Positions 34,640 to 47,640 are shown, counted from the stretch's first letter. The stretch: 64,000 nt of DNA from Berberis thunbergii (GCA_003290165.1 QNQO01000516.1:496001-560000), one strand, 5' to 3'. Translations and numbers: made by a program. The notes: generated by a model from the letters alone, not told the origin.

Positions 34640-36603
34640 CCAGGGAGGTGTTGATCACTTAGCACTGAGTGATGACTCAAAATTATTCCAATAGTACCCT
34701 TAAAATAATTTTGTAATGCCAATTGTTGTCCCTATCTTCTTCAAAACAAGTAGGGCTAAATTTTGATGGCACGCCTTCATTTTCTTCACCAAGCGTTGTC
34801 GTTTTACCTACCTTCACAAGGACTCTTCAACGGTAAGAAACTTATCTCGTTTCTCTCCTTCATTTTTGTGTTTTTTTCTCTGTATTCCTCACCTCTCAAA
34901 CTCTCCATCTCATGTGTATTTTAAGATTTCATTATGTAGCATGTAGTTTTTGTTGATGCCAAAAACCGACATTAATCAAAGAAATATTTATCTTTTTGTT
35001 TTTTTTTCCTTCAACCTACAATACACTTCAATAATGCATACTGGAAGTAGGGGTTATCGACTATTTCACTTGTATTAGAAGACAATATTTGAATTTTAAT
35101 TTAAAGAATAAATAGAATAGCAAAATAATGGATGGTGAGATGTTGAGATATGATATGATTCTAAAACAAAATAATAACTTGTAACAAAAATGAATATAGA
35201 GAAATCTCAAGGGTATGAGAATCACCTCATTCCAACATAATGATTGTAGAATATAATTTCAATTTCTCCCAAAATACTCAAATCACAGGATTTTTCAACT
35301 TACATAACTTGAGTTGTGGGATTAAAGAAGTAAAAGTCTTTTCATTTTCCTTAAAACTTTAACCAAATCCATTGTTTTATTTCTAAAACATCATTTGATT
35401 TCAATTATGTTTTTCATCGGAAAAATCCTAAAAGACATGGAAACAATTTATTCTTTCGAACAAAAATCATTATCCATTACATTTAACAAATGAAGTCTTC
35501 TTTCGAAATATTTCTTACAATTTATTGTTCTACTTTATTTCCTAAATGAAACACAATCTAACTATCATTATATCTTCATGGGGCTCAATCTCTTCCCCTT
35601 GAGAGTGGATATTAGCTCTCCAAGAATAATAAGAATAAACTAAAAGTAAATGAGAAAGATAAACAATTGAGTAAGAGAAACAAAGATAGAACTTACTTCT
35701 TCAATGAAAAAATTAAAATGTTGGAAAGTAGTACATGCACTTCTCTTCTAAGCAAAAATCTAAAGCTAAGAACTACAACAAAAAAACTCTCTAAGAAAAA
35801 CTATCCTCTATGAACTCCATGTATGAGGCTTTTATAGGTAAAAAGGGTTTGAGTGAAATAATGAAACATGGTCGAGTGAAACAAGGAAACATGGTTTGAG
35901 TAAAACAAGAAAATATGGTTAAATGAAACAAGGAAACATGGTTGAATGAACAAGGAATGATATTGGAGTTGACTAAGGAAACATGTCATGTAGAGATTTT
36001 TTTTATGATAAAGTTGGCCATGTGGACATTCAAATCTTCATGTCGATTTTCTCGAGATTCGTAGTTGTTGATGCTTTGTGGGCATGACTTCAAGGGTCTT
36101 GGGATTGAAATTCTTTAATTCTTATGAATGCATCTGAACTCTCATTGGGCCTTCTAGTTGTTGAATTTAGCTTTATTGTGCCACTTTATGCATGATTTGA
36201 GATTTGTGGTTAAATTTTTACAAAATACATATAATGAGATATTTTTTTGGATAATCGAACTTAACAATTGTATATTTAGGGATGTATAAATTGATGTTTT
36301 GGGTGTTTGTCAGTTTTCATTATGTAACATGTAGTTTTAAAAGCTTTGACAAATATAATGATCACCACCGTATATGTCGGATTTCCAACCCACCATCTCT
36401 CCATTCCTATATGTGTCTCCTCGGTGGGGTAAAATTGTCAACAATTCCCATTAACACCTAAAAACAAACACTTTTAAATTTTATAGCTTCTAATCAGCAA
36501 CCCATTCAGAAGTAAAACAAATAGCTCATTCAGAAGCTCGTTCAAAACTTCTAACTCCAGTTAGAAGTTAGCTTCTAAGCACTTAAAAAAAACGTCACCT
36601 AAA
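34640..36603. mobile_element. Candidate non-autonomous element sharing both ends with 20353-21660
   Basis: The left side (GTGTTGATCACTTAGCACTGA, about 34652) and the right side (CACTTAAAAAAAACGTCACCTAA, ending about 36603) occur, inverted, at about 21660 and 20353. The interiors differ. No coding region is present, only AT-rich DNA. A target duplication could not be identified, so the borders are tentative. Confidence 0.4.
35848..35960. repeat. Four tandem copies of a 26-28 bp unit
   Basis: The unit resembles GAGTGAAACAAGGAAACATGGTT, repeated with few changes. It gives a spurious Phe/His-rich frame on the minus strand. Confidence 0.85.
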
Positions 36604-37112
36604 AATAAATTGGTCGTAGTAATGGGAGGCAAATGTTAAATAACATATACTCAATAGAAATGTAAAAGACAACTTATCTAAGCATACAAGATAATGTAAA
36701 TAGAGTAATGGAGAGAAAAAAGCAAACCAAACAAAGATACTCATATAACGAGATTCACTTAAGCTAGACTTTAATTTTTTCGACCAATTACTTCTTCAGT
36801 AGAAAAGGTTCGCAGGGTACAAATTTCAATTACTTGCACAAAAGAGAACGTCAATCTTATTCAACGTTCCACAACCTAGCAAGGTCTTAGGCAACGGTCT
36901 ACTGAGACTTACCGACATGAACCAAGTGTTCCATTCCACAAGTTAATGGGATGCAATACAACCAAACCTTATGAATATCCACTTGGGATCCCCAAGATAC
37001 AACAAATTAGGCCTTTTGATCGTGCTCCATGAGTCTTACTGATTTGCCCAAAATCTCTACTAACTTGGGATGCAATACAACCGAGTCTTATCACCTAATT
37101 GGGTTATCCGGG
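36604..37112. other. Spacer with a duplicated GGGATGCAATACAACC block
   Basis: The block TGGGATGCAATACAACC occurs at about 36948 and 37068 in repeat-like, gene-free DNA. Nothing else was recognised. Confidence 0.5.
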
Positions 37113-37563
37113 GCAAGGACTGCGATTTCACGAAATTTTGCAAAATATATTTTTTTTTAGATCTTGAAATTTAAAGTACTGAAATTGAAAAATACATTGT
37201 TTTGGTAAGTTATTTAGAAATATTTGGTTTTTTGTTCATAAATTTTTGTATTTTTGTGTAAAGCCAAAAAAGTCATAAAGCAAATTATATTTTTGGTCGA
37301 AAGTCATTTTTTGTAAGTAGATATTTTCGTGTGAAACCCAATTTTTTTTGAAGAAAATACGTTTATAGGGATACTTGTGTACTTAGGATTCATTTAATAT
37401 ATTTAATGTATTTATTACGTTAATTTACTCATCTCTTACTTTTTCGCATATTCATATATGTTTGACAAATTCTCAAAATTGTTACGTTTTTTTACATGCG
37501 ACAAAATATTTCTTAAAATCAGAAGATCGAAATTAATTCAAAATATGACATCACAATCCTTGC
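37113..37563. mobile_element. MITE of the CAAGGATTGTGATTTCG family
   Basis: The left end GCAAGGACTGCGATTTCACG and right end GACATCACAATCCTTGC are near-perfect inverted repeats. The AT-rich core carries GAAATATTT and TTTTCGTGT motifs shared with the copies at 49685 and 60216. Confidence 0.75.
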
Positions 37564-38960
37564 TCCTAAATGATACATCCATGAACATATAACCATTCCA
37601 AAAGGCTAGAACCCACACAAAAGGCAAAGGCGGGTTTAGGCAAGCTAACAGTTGGTGGTTTATCTCTTTTAATAGTACTCATTTGTCGGATAGAGATGAG
37701 ATATTTTACATTCACTCCCTGAATCAATAAAATACAGAAGCTTCAATTTCAAGATGATACGAAGTGGTTGACGGCTAAACAACTTGCCAAATGGGACGTT
37801 ATACCAGTACAAAGCTTTGTTCAACATTTCTTCCTAACTTTTATTTTCTTTAGATAACCATAAAAACCATGAAGATAGGGAAATTGTCTTCCTAATGCAC
37901 TAATGGATCTCTCTCTTAAGGATAAAGGTAGGAAAATGGGATGAATGAATCTCTCAAGGGATATTAAATAAAAAAAAAAAAAAAATTGATTTGAGATGAT
38001 GTCTTGAGGCCAATTTATAAGTACAAATTTGCTGGAAAAGAAGTGAAGACAACTTTGCTAACAAACTCCACCTAGATTCAGAACGGCTAAAATTCAAAAT
38101 GAATATGTGATTGATTGCGACATTTCAACTCAATGAGCATCCAAATGGGTGAAGTCAGACTTTGTTATGCTCAAATCTAGTATTTCAAAATAAAGATATT
38201 CCTCACATGGGGAAAAGATTTTATCACATGAACTTGTTCATTTAGCACATGAAAATGTTCATGTTTCATATCTAAAATCCAAATTCGAATTTGAATTTCA
38301 AGTCTTGAGTTATTTGTAGAAAATTATTTTTGACCAAATATCTTTTTTGACTTTGTTGACTTGATTTGCTTTGACTATTTCTTGCTGACTTGACTTGGTC
38401 TTCATAGCTTTGACTTGTTTTCATAAATTGACTCCAATTTTCTCATATTTGATATTAGTTGAATAATCTTTACAAAACAAAGACCTGGAATCCCAATACT
38501 CGATAGATGGTTTATAATTATTCTACATAATTTTATAATTATTTTGACATAATTCGCAAGTACAATTTCAGTCTCCCTCTTTGTGAACTTATAACAAAAC
38601 ACACATGTTTTGCAAGTTACATGACAATCTCTCAATGCCAATCTCCAATTCTAATTCATAGATATCAACTTATAAGTCGGATACCTGTCATCAAGATGTT
38701 GTTGAAGGTTAATGTGTCTGATACCAATGTCATTTGACACCGATTAAGATGATCTTCATATAGTCTTGTCCAACACCAAATGGTTGACAAATAATTTCTG
38801 ATACCAAATGTCATACTTCAATCTATTATTTAGATTTAACAAATTCAAAAGGTTAATCTATTGTTTAGTATCTTAAAATGTAGAAGTTACAAAATAAAAG
38901 GAGGAATAAATGAACTTTTATTAATTAAAGCTATTTAAAAAGAAGAAGAAGAAAAAAAAA
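37564..38960. other. Gene-free region with LTR-junction-like motifs
   Basis: Two CTGATACCAA(A)TGTCAT blocks (about 38707 and 38800) resemble, on the minus strand, an LTR end followed by a TGGTATCAG primer site. This suggests an old degraded retrotransposon. No gag or pol sequence is recognisable. Confidence 0.35.
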
Positions 38961-38968
38961 AAGAGGAT

Positions 38969-41933
38969 TTATTGTGGTTGAAGGTCACAATCTCCTCCTT
39001 CTCCACCAAACATAATCGTTTGTTCCAGTTCCCGATTATCCGGAAGAAACTTGAGGCCATAACACTTGGGACTATCTATATTAATTTCCAAAATGTCTTT
39101 AGGCGGATCTTGTATCGAGAAATTAAAACCAAAGATTTTGAGGCGTGCGAAAAAGCTTTGTCTGGACGTATCTGTAGTATTGGGGTCAAAGGGATGTCCA
39201 TTCCCTAGTGGTGGGCTATCTCCATGAGGTCCAAGCGCCAATCCTCCCCAAGCAGCATAATGAGCACCATGAATTAAGCTTGGAAGTATTTCTTTTGGCC
39301 AGTACCCTATATTAATTGTCTTATCCTCACTCAAATCTCTGCCCTCAACCAGTTGTAACCACCAATGCCCATCAGACTGCAATCACACATGAAACTCTTT
39401 AACATATTGAGACAATAAAACTGATGAAGAATAAATGTAAGGGGACGGACCTCCTCTTATGCAGTCCCCATATAGTGGTATATAATAATAATAATGATGA
39501 TGGTGATTTCACTTTACCCAATAAGCTGGCGCAATGCCATGCCATGCCATCAGTGTAATTTGTGTTTAGTTCCATTAACTCAACACAATTATGATCATTT
39601 CTCCCAACACATGGTTCTCGTTATGATCTCATATAAAAAATTTGTATATATATAATTCAACTATTGGATGAAACTAACCTGCATGAGATGGAGTTTAAGA
39701 ACATATTGTTTTCCGCCGTATTCAGATACTGGAAGAATAGGAACATCAATAGCAATGCCACTGTTTACTAGTATGAAACCATGACAAAGAGTATTGAAAC
39801 AACTCCCAGCTGCTGTCTAATAATACAAATACTGAATCATAAGTGGAAAGCTATTAAAATAATTAAGTTAATCAAATAATAAAGAGAGAAAAAAAAAAAA
39901 AAAAAAAGTCTTTATTCTTACAGTTCCATATACGAATAATCGAGTTTGTCCATCACCGTTCAATTCTTGATTAATCTATGGGATCAAACAAGATACACAC
40001 TTTGATCCATATTTCTTGACAGCGATTAAACAATAAACAAAAAGAAATTGTGATCACAATAAAATAACTGCATACTTTGAGAAATTCAAATGGCAAAAAC
40101 TTCATAGCTACAATCTTAATAAAAATAAACTCTACTTGGTTGAAGTTGATACGGCCTTCTTTTCAACTCCAATGACTGCTTGTTTAAAAAACACGGATGA
40201 TTAAAATGGGGAATTCTTTAAGAAAAAAACATATATTTTTACCGAAAACAAATCCCACACTAACAAAACCCCCCAATAAAAAGCCCTTATTTATTTTTAT
40301 TATCTTTCTTTTACTTTTCTGCCAAAGCACAAAAACCACCAATAAAAAAAAAAAGTTATATGCACGCATAGCAGGCACTCACGAGTAGTCCCTGTCATTG
40401 ATGTGGCTTTTCTTAGGAAATTCTTAAACAAAAAAATCTCATCCTTTACTTAGAAAAAAAAAAAAAAACTATTTCTAAAAAAGCACCAATTTTTTTCCTA
40501 CTAGATAAACCTCCCAAAAATACAAACCGTAAAGCAATTTAAACCCTCAAAAATTCAATCCCGCTAAAATAAGAATATTTACGTTCCAACCGGTCTACTT
40601 GTTCTTCAAGAAATTTTTATTTTTTTTAAGGCTTGACTTAATAAAAGTGTTTTTCAAAATGATTAAAAAAAAACTGGGACGAGAAGTAGTAATTTGGTAA
40701 CATAATTGGAGAAACAAAGGATGTTTATCTTGTGGAGAAGAAGATGATTGAAGACATGTACTTACAAAAATCCTCTTCTGCACTTATACCTGCAGATTGG
40801 CTTGAGCCCAACCTATGCATGGTTTCTTTTATTGAAATTTTATGCCAGCTAAGACATTTTTCTACCATTAGATGACATAGAGTTTGCCGTTTCTTATTTG
40901 GCGAGTCTCAAGTTGAGATCCCTACGCCTGAAATAATTTTATGAATAGAGAATTAAAATCACTTACAGTCCATCCTGTTTGTAAATTGTCGGGTCGTTCT
41001 TGATCTTCATTATTTTCAATCCACATCTGTGCTGTATTTGATTGCTCGCCTCCAAGGTTTATATTTTGCACACTTATATATGATGAGACTCCGAAAACCT
41101 TTGACTTGTCTCTCTTGTTTGTAGTAAGTCATACTGCACATGTACAAATACGGTTGCCTGTAATCACCAAAAATTAGCCCAAACAAAAAAGGGATTATTA
41201 ACTTACATGTAGAATTGGTTGTTCCTTTGTTTGTGAGCGGATAATACTGGGAGGTTCCTTTGTTTGCGAGCAGATACTGGAAGCATATGATGTTGAGAAG
41301 GATACACTGCTCCTTAGATCCTTTTCTGCAAACCTTCTAATTGGAACGCTTCCTTTTGGACAATTCACAGTTATTAGCCTAGCCCATGAATACTTATCTT
41401 TATTCAATGAATTAGTTTCATCCTTTACTGAGGAAGCAGCAGGTTCCATCTGTAAATTAACACGCTCCCAATACAACTTGTAAATATTCAAGAATGATCC
41501 ATATTAATATATTTATTCAAATTTTGTAAATGTATGAAATAATTAAGGACATACCTGAATGGTGTGATTCTTAAGTAAAGGATGATTAAGTGTAGGTTGG
41601 TTTTGAATGTGAATGCAATCATATATGTCACCTACTTTGGTCTGGAACAAAACATAATATCAAATTAACAAAAGGTTTTTGTTTGTTGGCTTAGATTGAA
41701 TAATTGTTATTTGCATCTTAATTACTAAAAGGAAAAGAAAAAAGAAAAAACACAGTTGTTGTTACCTTGATGGTCTTTATAGGTTCAAGTTTGTTGCGAA
41801 ACTTGCGTAGTTCCTCGAATTCCACATCTACTTCTTCTTCTTTAGACATGATTTTTCTTCCATGGATTTCAGTGAAAATGAAGCTAAGAGAAAATAAGAG
41901 TAGCAGGCAGAATAAAGTGATGAATCGCATCAT
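38969..41933 (-). CDS. Neprosin-family secreted peptidase-like protein, seven exons
   Basis: Exons (genomic order reversed): 41933-41766, 41641-41555, 41449-41207, 41157-40967, 39975-39922, 39816-39679, 39376-38969; all borders are GT..AG. Exon 1 encodes a signal peptide (MMRFITLFCLLLLFSLSFIF) and the start of the activation domain. Exon 2 has DCIHIQNQPTLNHPLLKNH, exon 3 CPKGSVPIRR, exon 5 NGDGQTRLFVYGT, exon 6 CFNTLCHGFI and YGGKQYVL. Exon 7 has WWLQLVEG, GYWPKEI, CYGLKF and FGGEGGDC. All are landmarks of the neprosin (DUF239) domain with its N-terminal propeptide. The total is about 430 aa, the usual length. Oddities: exon 4 reads through only if a weak internal acceptor near 41110 is used, otherwise it contains a one-base frameshift; and WGGLAL replaces the usual WGGE-type motif. 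It may be recently degenerating. Neighbouring TEs do not interrupt the exons. Confidence 0.78.
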
Positions 41934-42294
41934 GTCATGTCGATTTGATCTTCAATTCTGCTCTTCGTGGCCAATTTAAGGTGTGTGACATAATATATCC
42001 CCACTAATTTAAGCTAAAAGATTTATGAGGGAATTACCATTAATTAATTCATTTTTGTTGTGATCGATTTGGCATTTTCTGATTTACTACCTTATTTGCT
42101 CATTTGCAATATACGCCTTTTATTAGTTATATATGGTGCGTTTTGTTTTGTTTTGATTTTATGACAAACATTCTCAGTTATGATTCAATGGGGTTATTAA
42201 ACGAATGCAAGTTTACACCGTTGGATTAAAAGGGTCATCTAATCTTTTTTAAATCCTCCAAGTACGTTTATTGAAATAATCAAAGGACTTATCT

Positions 42295-42303
42295 TTCCTA
42301 GAA
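42295..42303. repeat. Left target duplication (TTCCTAGAA) of the large MULE
   Basis: Matches TTCCTGGAA at 48711-48719 at 8 of 9 positions. Five extra bases (GTCCT) separate it from the inverted repeat start at 42309. Confidence 0.6.
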
Positions 42304-42308
42304 GTCCT

Positions 42309-43493
42309 GAGCAATTCTAGATGTCGAGGAAATGGGCGAGGGAGGGTGGGTCTCACGCGCAGAGCTGACGTGGTAAAACGAAAAAAAAAAAAAATTGCGG
42401 GGAATCGAAATTTTGGGGGAGAAAAGGAGGGAAGCTCCCCCTCTCCCCATTTCCATCTGAAGCTCAATTTCTCCTCCATCTCGACAGTCCATCTCCCTCT
42501 CGACAGGAGACTCTCCCTCTCCCCATTTCCCCATTTTCGACAGAGACAGAGAAGAAGCAGGTCCCCCTTCAAATCCACTGAGGAATAGTGAAGCCGCTCC
42601 CTCTCTTTCTCTCCCCGAAGACTGACAGTCCCTCCCTCTCGCCAGTCCCTGAGAAGACGAAGATGAACACCCTTTCCCAAAAGGTAAAGCTTCCACCTTT
42701 CTTTTAGTTTATTTTCCCTCTCATTCTCTCCCTCTTTGTGTGTGATTTCTTGTTGGGGATTTCTAGTTTCTGCTAGATCTAGGGTTTCTTTACTTTGATA
42801 TTGAATTGAAACCCAATATCGAGCAAAAAAAAAAAAAAAAAAAATTCAATTTCATATTCTAGGGTTTATGGATTTTATAAACCCAAGATCGAGCAAAACA
42901 AAAATTTTCGATTTCATATTCTAGGGTTTATGGATTTATTTATTTTTCATTTTCTCATCAGTTCTTCCAAGTTCAACTGATTTCCATCCAAAAGGGATGA
43001 ACCATTACTAGCTCTCCTTATTTGTCTAACAGGGGGCATTGTGTGTCTAGATAACTATTATTATGCCTGAAACCGAAGATTTCTTGTGCCAAAGATACAA
43101 ATGGACCAACTTTTAATGATTTCTTGAAATTGAACTCATGTGCCAGGTCTAAGCTTCTGTAAAATTTGTCCCATTTGTGGATCTTAGTTCTAAGCTTCTG
43201 TTAAATAAACCCAAGATAGACCAAAAAAAAAGTTTCGATTTCATATTCTAGGGTTTATGGATTTTATAAACCCAAGATCGACCAAAAAAAATTTTGCGAT
43301 TTCATATTCTAGGGTTTATGGATTTTATAAACCCAAGATCAACCAAAAAAATAATTTTCGATTTCATATTCTAGGGTTTATGGATTTTATAAACCCAAGA
43401 TCTAGGGTTTATGGATTTTGAACAAATTGGGTTTTTAGATTTGTGGTGTGCATTCTTCATTTCTATGTTTTAGCAAAAAAAAAAAATTTCGAT
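42309..43493. repeat. Left long terminal inverted repeat of the MULE
   Basis: Reverse complement of 47930-48710 apart from an extra internal block. It contains a CT/GA-rich stretch (42420-42680) followed by tandem copies of a unit of about 53 bp built on TTCATATTCTAGGGTTTATG and TAAACCCAAGATCGA (42845-42950 and 43220-43410). Confidence 0.85.
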
Positions 43494-44065
43494 ACCCTTA
43501 CTCACCACTACATTGGGTTGATTTAAAGTTTAAAGTTTTGCATTTTTTGGGTTGATTTAGTTTGTATCATAATCGTTTGTATTGATTTAGTTTCTTAAAT
43601 CTCTTAGATCTCAGTCTTTGTTTCTTCACTAGTATAACATGTTCATGTCTAGTTTACATCACTTTTAACATTGATTTATAAACTCAATTATTCAGATCAA
43701 GATATAGTCTATTGTTGTTTGGTATATTTTTATGATATTATCGATTTTTTGGGTTGTATATTGTATATTTTCATGTATTTTTTGTTTTGCTATATGAAAC
43801 ATGGGGTAGTTTTTGCCAACTCTGAAGATGGATTGAAATGAGTTCCCTATAAAAAAATGAGAATGAGAAATCAAGGCTGGAGTCTCGAATTGGGCTTCCT
43901 TGTGGCGACTGAACATGCAACTTCTAATTGTTTTATGTAGTCTTTGATCCGTATTACAATAATTTGTTTCATAGTTGAGCTTTCATTTTCACCAATCCAA
44001 CTTTTGGTTGCAAATTCACCAGCTATTTTATGCAAACTTAAATCTTAAATTTTAAGAAAGGTTAG

Positions 44066-45525
44066 ATATTGGCGATATTCTGCACAAACTCTATCAATAT
44101 TCATACCGGTATAAATGGCCTCGAGCCTGGGCAAACAGCTGTTATTGCTTCTGCTGTAAGAATAATACTCAGTAGATATCTACATAGCTTTATCACTGTT
44201 GAAGTTGTATGTTACTAATGTGTTTTTGTGATTACAGATTATGATTCATAACATAATGCAAATTGGAGCTTCTAAAGACACCGAGTATCAACAAGCTCAT
44301 GCATTTTCCCTTTATCTTTCTCAACCCTTACTCACCACTACATTGGGTTTGCTTTGTTACAATTGGTATATAACTAAGACATCTTTCAAATTATATTAAT
44401 GCTTATTATCAAATATAAAATTATCCAAAATACTTAATGTTGGGCATTTCTACATATTTCAGGTATCCTTCTTCGGTTTTTGTTGGTGACACATACACTT
44501 ACTTTGCTGGAATGTCTATGGCTGTAGTTGGCATACTTGGCCACTTCATGTAGGCTTTACCTCATATTGATGGACTTCTTAAATTGCAACACAACACTTC
44601 TTATTGTTAACTCTTTATTATCTCACTGGGAAATCTGATCCCTAGATCATGTTGTTTTTATTTGTCTCATCTTATATGTACCTTTTAAAAATGAAAGAAT
44701 AAATAGGTGAAAATTTTAGGATGATGAGACAATGGTTTGGTTCATATTGTAAAAGCCCACTGACAAGAAGTCCTAGGAAATGGCTTTACACAAATCTGAA
44801 TGGCAAATGTGATCTAATGTTTTGATGATGCTAGTGTGTCGATGTTAGTGATTCCTGATAGCATTATTTGATGGTTGAACTTTTATATGTGCGAGCTTAG
44901 TCTAACAACTGACATGTTGCTACAGTTCGTATACGTGATTGCTAATGATTTCTTTGCTTTTACAGTGAAACACTCTTGATTTTCTTCCTCCCTCAAGTTC
45001 TAAACTTCCTCGCCTCATGCCCTCAGGTGTGCTTAATATATGAAATCATTACTCTTCCTAACCTGTGAGGCTTGCATTTATAGTAAAGTTATGCTTCTAA
45101 GCGTTCAAATTTCCCTTTTCTACAGCTTTTTGGCTTTGTTCATTGTCCACGACATCGTTTACCAAGGTAGATTTTTGTAAAATTTCGTAAACCATTATCA
45201 GAGTTTAGACTGGAAAATATGACAATCACACATGATAGAATTTCTTTTTGGGTTTGTGTAGGTTTGATCCTCAAACAGGATTATTAACCGGAACCAAAGA
45301 TGGGACATTAGTGAATATCTTCTTGAGACTGTTCAGCCGCTGCTCAGAGAGAGCACTATGCATCAGACTTATTGTATTTCAGGTTAGATAGAATGAATTA
45401 TCCTTGTTGGTATATTCATTTTTCAGTTATAGGAAAGTAATATAAATTTATTGCATGTTCAGCAGGCTTTCTGCTGTGCCTTCTGACTTTACCTGAGGTA
45501 TTTGCTTAATGGTTGGTACAAGTGA
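44066..45525 (+). pseudogene. ALG7/GPT (GlcNAc-1-phosphate transferase) 3'-half fragment
   Basis: Seven exons with intact splice sites (44066-44155, 44238-44365, 44463-44549, 44966-45026, 45126-45166, 45262-45382, 45466-45525) match the C-terminal half of UDP-GlcNAc:dolichol-phosphate GlcNAc-1-phosphotransferase, the ER enzyme that starts N-glycan assembly. Blocks are [77 protein letters not shown] and LRYLLNGWYK. The first half, including the N-terminal membrane spans, is missing. A TGA replaces a Cys-like codon in the last exon (about 45484). It sits inside the large MULE and is convergent with the ALY fragment. Confidence 0.88.
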
Positions 45526-46845
45526 GGAAGCATCAAACTCCATATAACCAGCTACCTGGGTTTGTCAGACTGGTACTCATGAAATGCAGTTTTTTGAGTA
45601 GTTGAGTCGAAGACCGTTTATAGTACAAAGTGGAAAATTTTGTGGTGTACCTTTTTTTAGGAATCAGCTGTTCGCCTAATTTTATTTATAATAGCAGTGT
45701 GGCAACAACTGATCACAGAAAACCAAGTTTTTCTGAATAGAACGACACATAAATTACTGATCTTCAAGCTGTATTTTTGTTTTTCTTTTCCATTTTGTCT
45801 AAATGTAGTTCTGAGATCACTTTTGTATTTTTTCTTGTCACGAGTTGTATCACTTTGTTTTCTCTGCCCAATGAATCTCTTTGTTTTGCCTTAAGCTTAG
45901 ATTTGTGATAAATTTGTGTTATGCCAAATCATTCCTACAAACATGGTAATGATCATTTATTTCTGATGATCATTTATGTCAAATATTACATCTCATAAAA
46001 GTTTGAATTGCAATGATAAATGGTTGAACAACCCCCTGAATATGGCCTTGAGCAGTTTGCGCAAAATGCAATATCTAAGTTACAATTGTAAGTTTAACCT
46101 ATCAAACAAATAGTCGTTCAAAAGAAAATAATTCTTTGAAAGGTTATCATATAAAAGGATTATTAGTGAAAAAAGAATTATCCAAAAGGATTACAACAAA
46201 ACTAAGGAGCTCCAACCAAGGAAGCTCCTTACATGTCAACATAACTACAAAAAGTGAAGGTAATTCAGAACTTACAGTATGAAAGCGAAAATGCAACTTT
46301 TTTTTTTTTTTTTTTTTTCTGAAATGATAGTAAACATTCCACCCTCACCAGAGGCTAGTTTCATTGCATGAAACGATTCCATCTGCTCAAGGAAGATGGA
46401 ATATATCCACTATCTGCATTTTTTTTCTCTTCCTAGTTACACTATCTGCCACAAAAAAAAATATAGACTGGTAAAGCTACTTAACAGTCGAATATTCAGG
46501 CCAATCTGAACTGCTGGAGATACAACATTGCAGAACGCCATCGGATCAATGACAGAGGCACTTGAATCTACTGTATGGTAGAATACCACAACTTCGAGCA
46601 CTTTAGTTCCTCCGCCATGCTCCCATGTATAAAATAGACCAAAACTCGAGATACAAGGCTTGTAAGGACAAAATATAACTAAGCTCAACAACTGCCACTA
46701 AGCACCATCTAGATATCAAAATATCGAGTAACTACTGCCAAAACAAGCTCCAAAAGGAGAGACTACAAGATGATGTAAATAGAGTTTGTCCCAGAGGAGT
46801 TGTAGTTGCTAGAAAAACATATATAGATGAAGATGCATGGGCTTC

Positions 46846-47015
46846 TCAGTTTGTTTGCATTGCTTCTGTGTGGTACTTGTCCAGATCTGCATCAAGTGCT
46901 TCTATAGATATTGGTTCACTGCGGCCTCTTCCTCGCCCACGACCCCTCCCCAAACCATGGTCTCTGCCAACGCTTCCGCCTCGAGGTCGTTCTGCTGCTC
47001 CACCCCTGCCTCGTC
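46846..47015 (-). pseudogene. ALY/REF (THO4) mRNA-export adaptor C-terminal exon fragment
   Basis: The minus-strand exon after a likely CAG acceptor (about 47016) encodes an RGG-rich stretch (GRGRGRGRS), then ISIEALDADLDKYHTEAMQT and a TGA at 46848-46846. The combination of a Gly/Arg-rich tail and a LDxDLDKYHxEAM end is diagnostic of the C-terminal conserved motif of plant ALY/THO4 proteins, which bind UAP56 and link mRNA to export. The RNA-recognition motif exons are absent. Downstream (46200-46845) looks like its 3' UTR. It lies inside the MULE, so it is probably a captured piece. Confidence 0.75.
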
Positions 47016-47289
47016 CACTGATTTACCTATTAGATGCAAAAGAAAATCAGATATGTTTTTAAACCTTCAGGCACTATTTCAAAAAGGTTAAATAGCCAAC
47101 GAATGCCATTCCAGCATTAAAAAAAATAAATGCCGCGATAGATACGCATGTGGATAGTGTTTCTTTTTAAACTACCTAATGGTCATATCTCATTATCTTC
47201 AAACTATAAGCAATAATTCTATACTTCAGAGTTTATAGTGTTGAACAGCACAATGCAAAACTCGATTACTTTTCTAAATTGTGTATGTA

Positions 47290-47640
47290 TCAAGCGAACG
47301 GTGCCGATACTAGGTGTGAGCTAGTATAATGAGATGTTCGTACAGGAACAGTTCTTAGAAAATTTTGAAAGAAAAGAAGAAAAAGATAAACAATAATGCA
47401 TGCTTTAGCCCATGTGCTCCAACAAAGCAATACCAATCAAAGCCTTAATTTTATTTTCATTATAACAACAACAATGGTTAATCACAGAGAGATGATAAGC
47501 AGTATGATATGCAAAAATCACAACAGAAATGAAATACAAAACATAGAATCAATACAGAGATTCTATCTTTGATATGTTAGAACGAACGGTGCCGATACTA
47601 TGGTTCAGCTAGTATAACGAGATGCTCAATTAATAACAGA
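47290..47640. repeat. Two copies of a 45-bp motif about 290 bp apart
   Basis: CGAACGGTGCCGATACTA...AGCTAGTATAAYGAGATGYTC occurs at about 47294 and 47583 in otherwise unremarkable DNA within the MULE cargo. The function is unknown. Confidence 0.75.

Noticed and set aside
42249..42696. Two overlapping frames of more than 130 codons
   Set aside because: They lie in the GA/CT-rich inverted-repeat arm of the MULE and recur as the mirror frames at 48180-48989.
46437..46691. 84-codon minus-strand frame
   Set aside because: It lies in the likely 3' UTR of the ALY fragment and has no family features.
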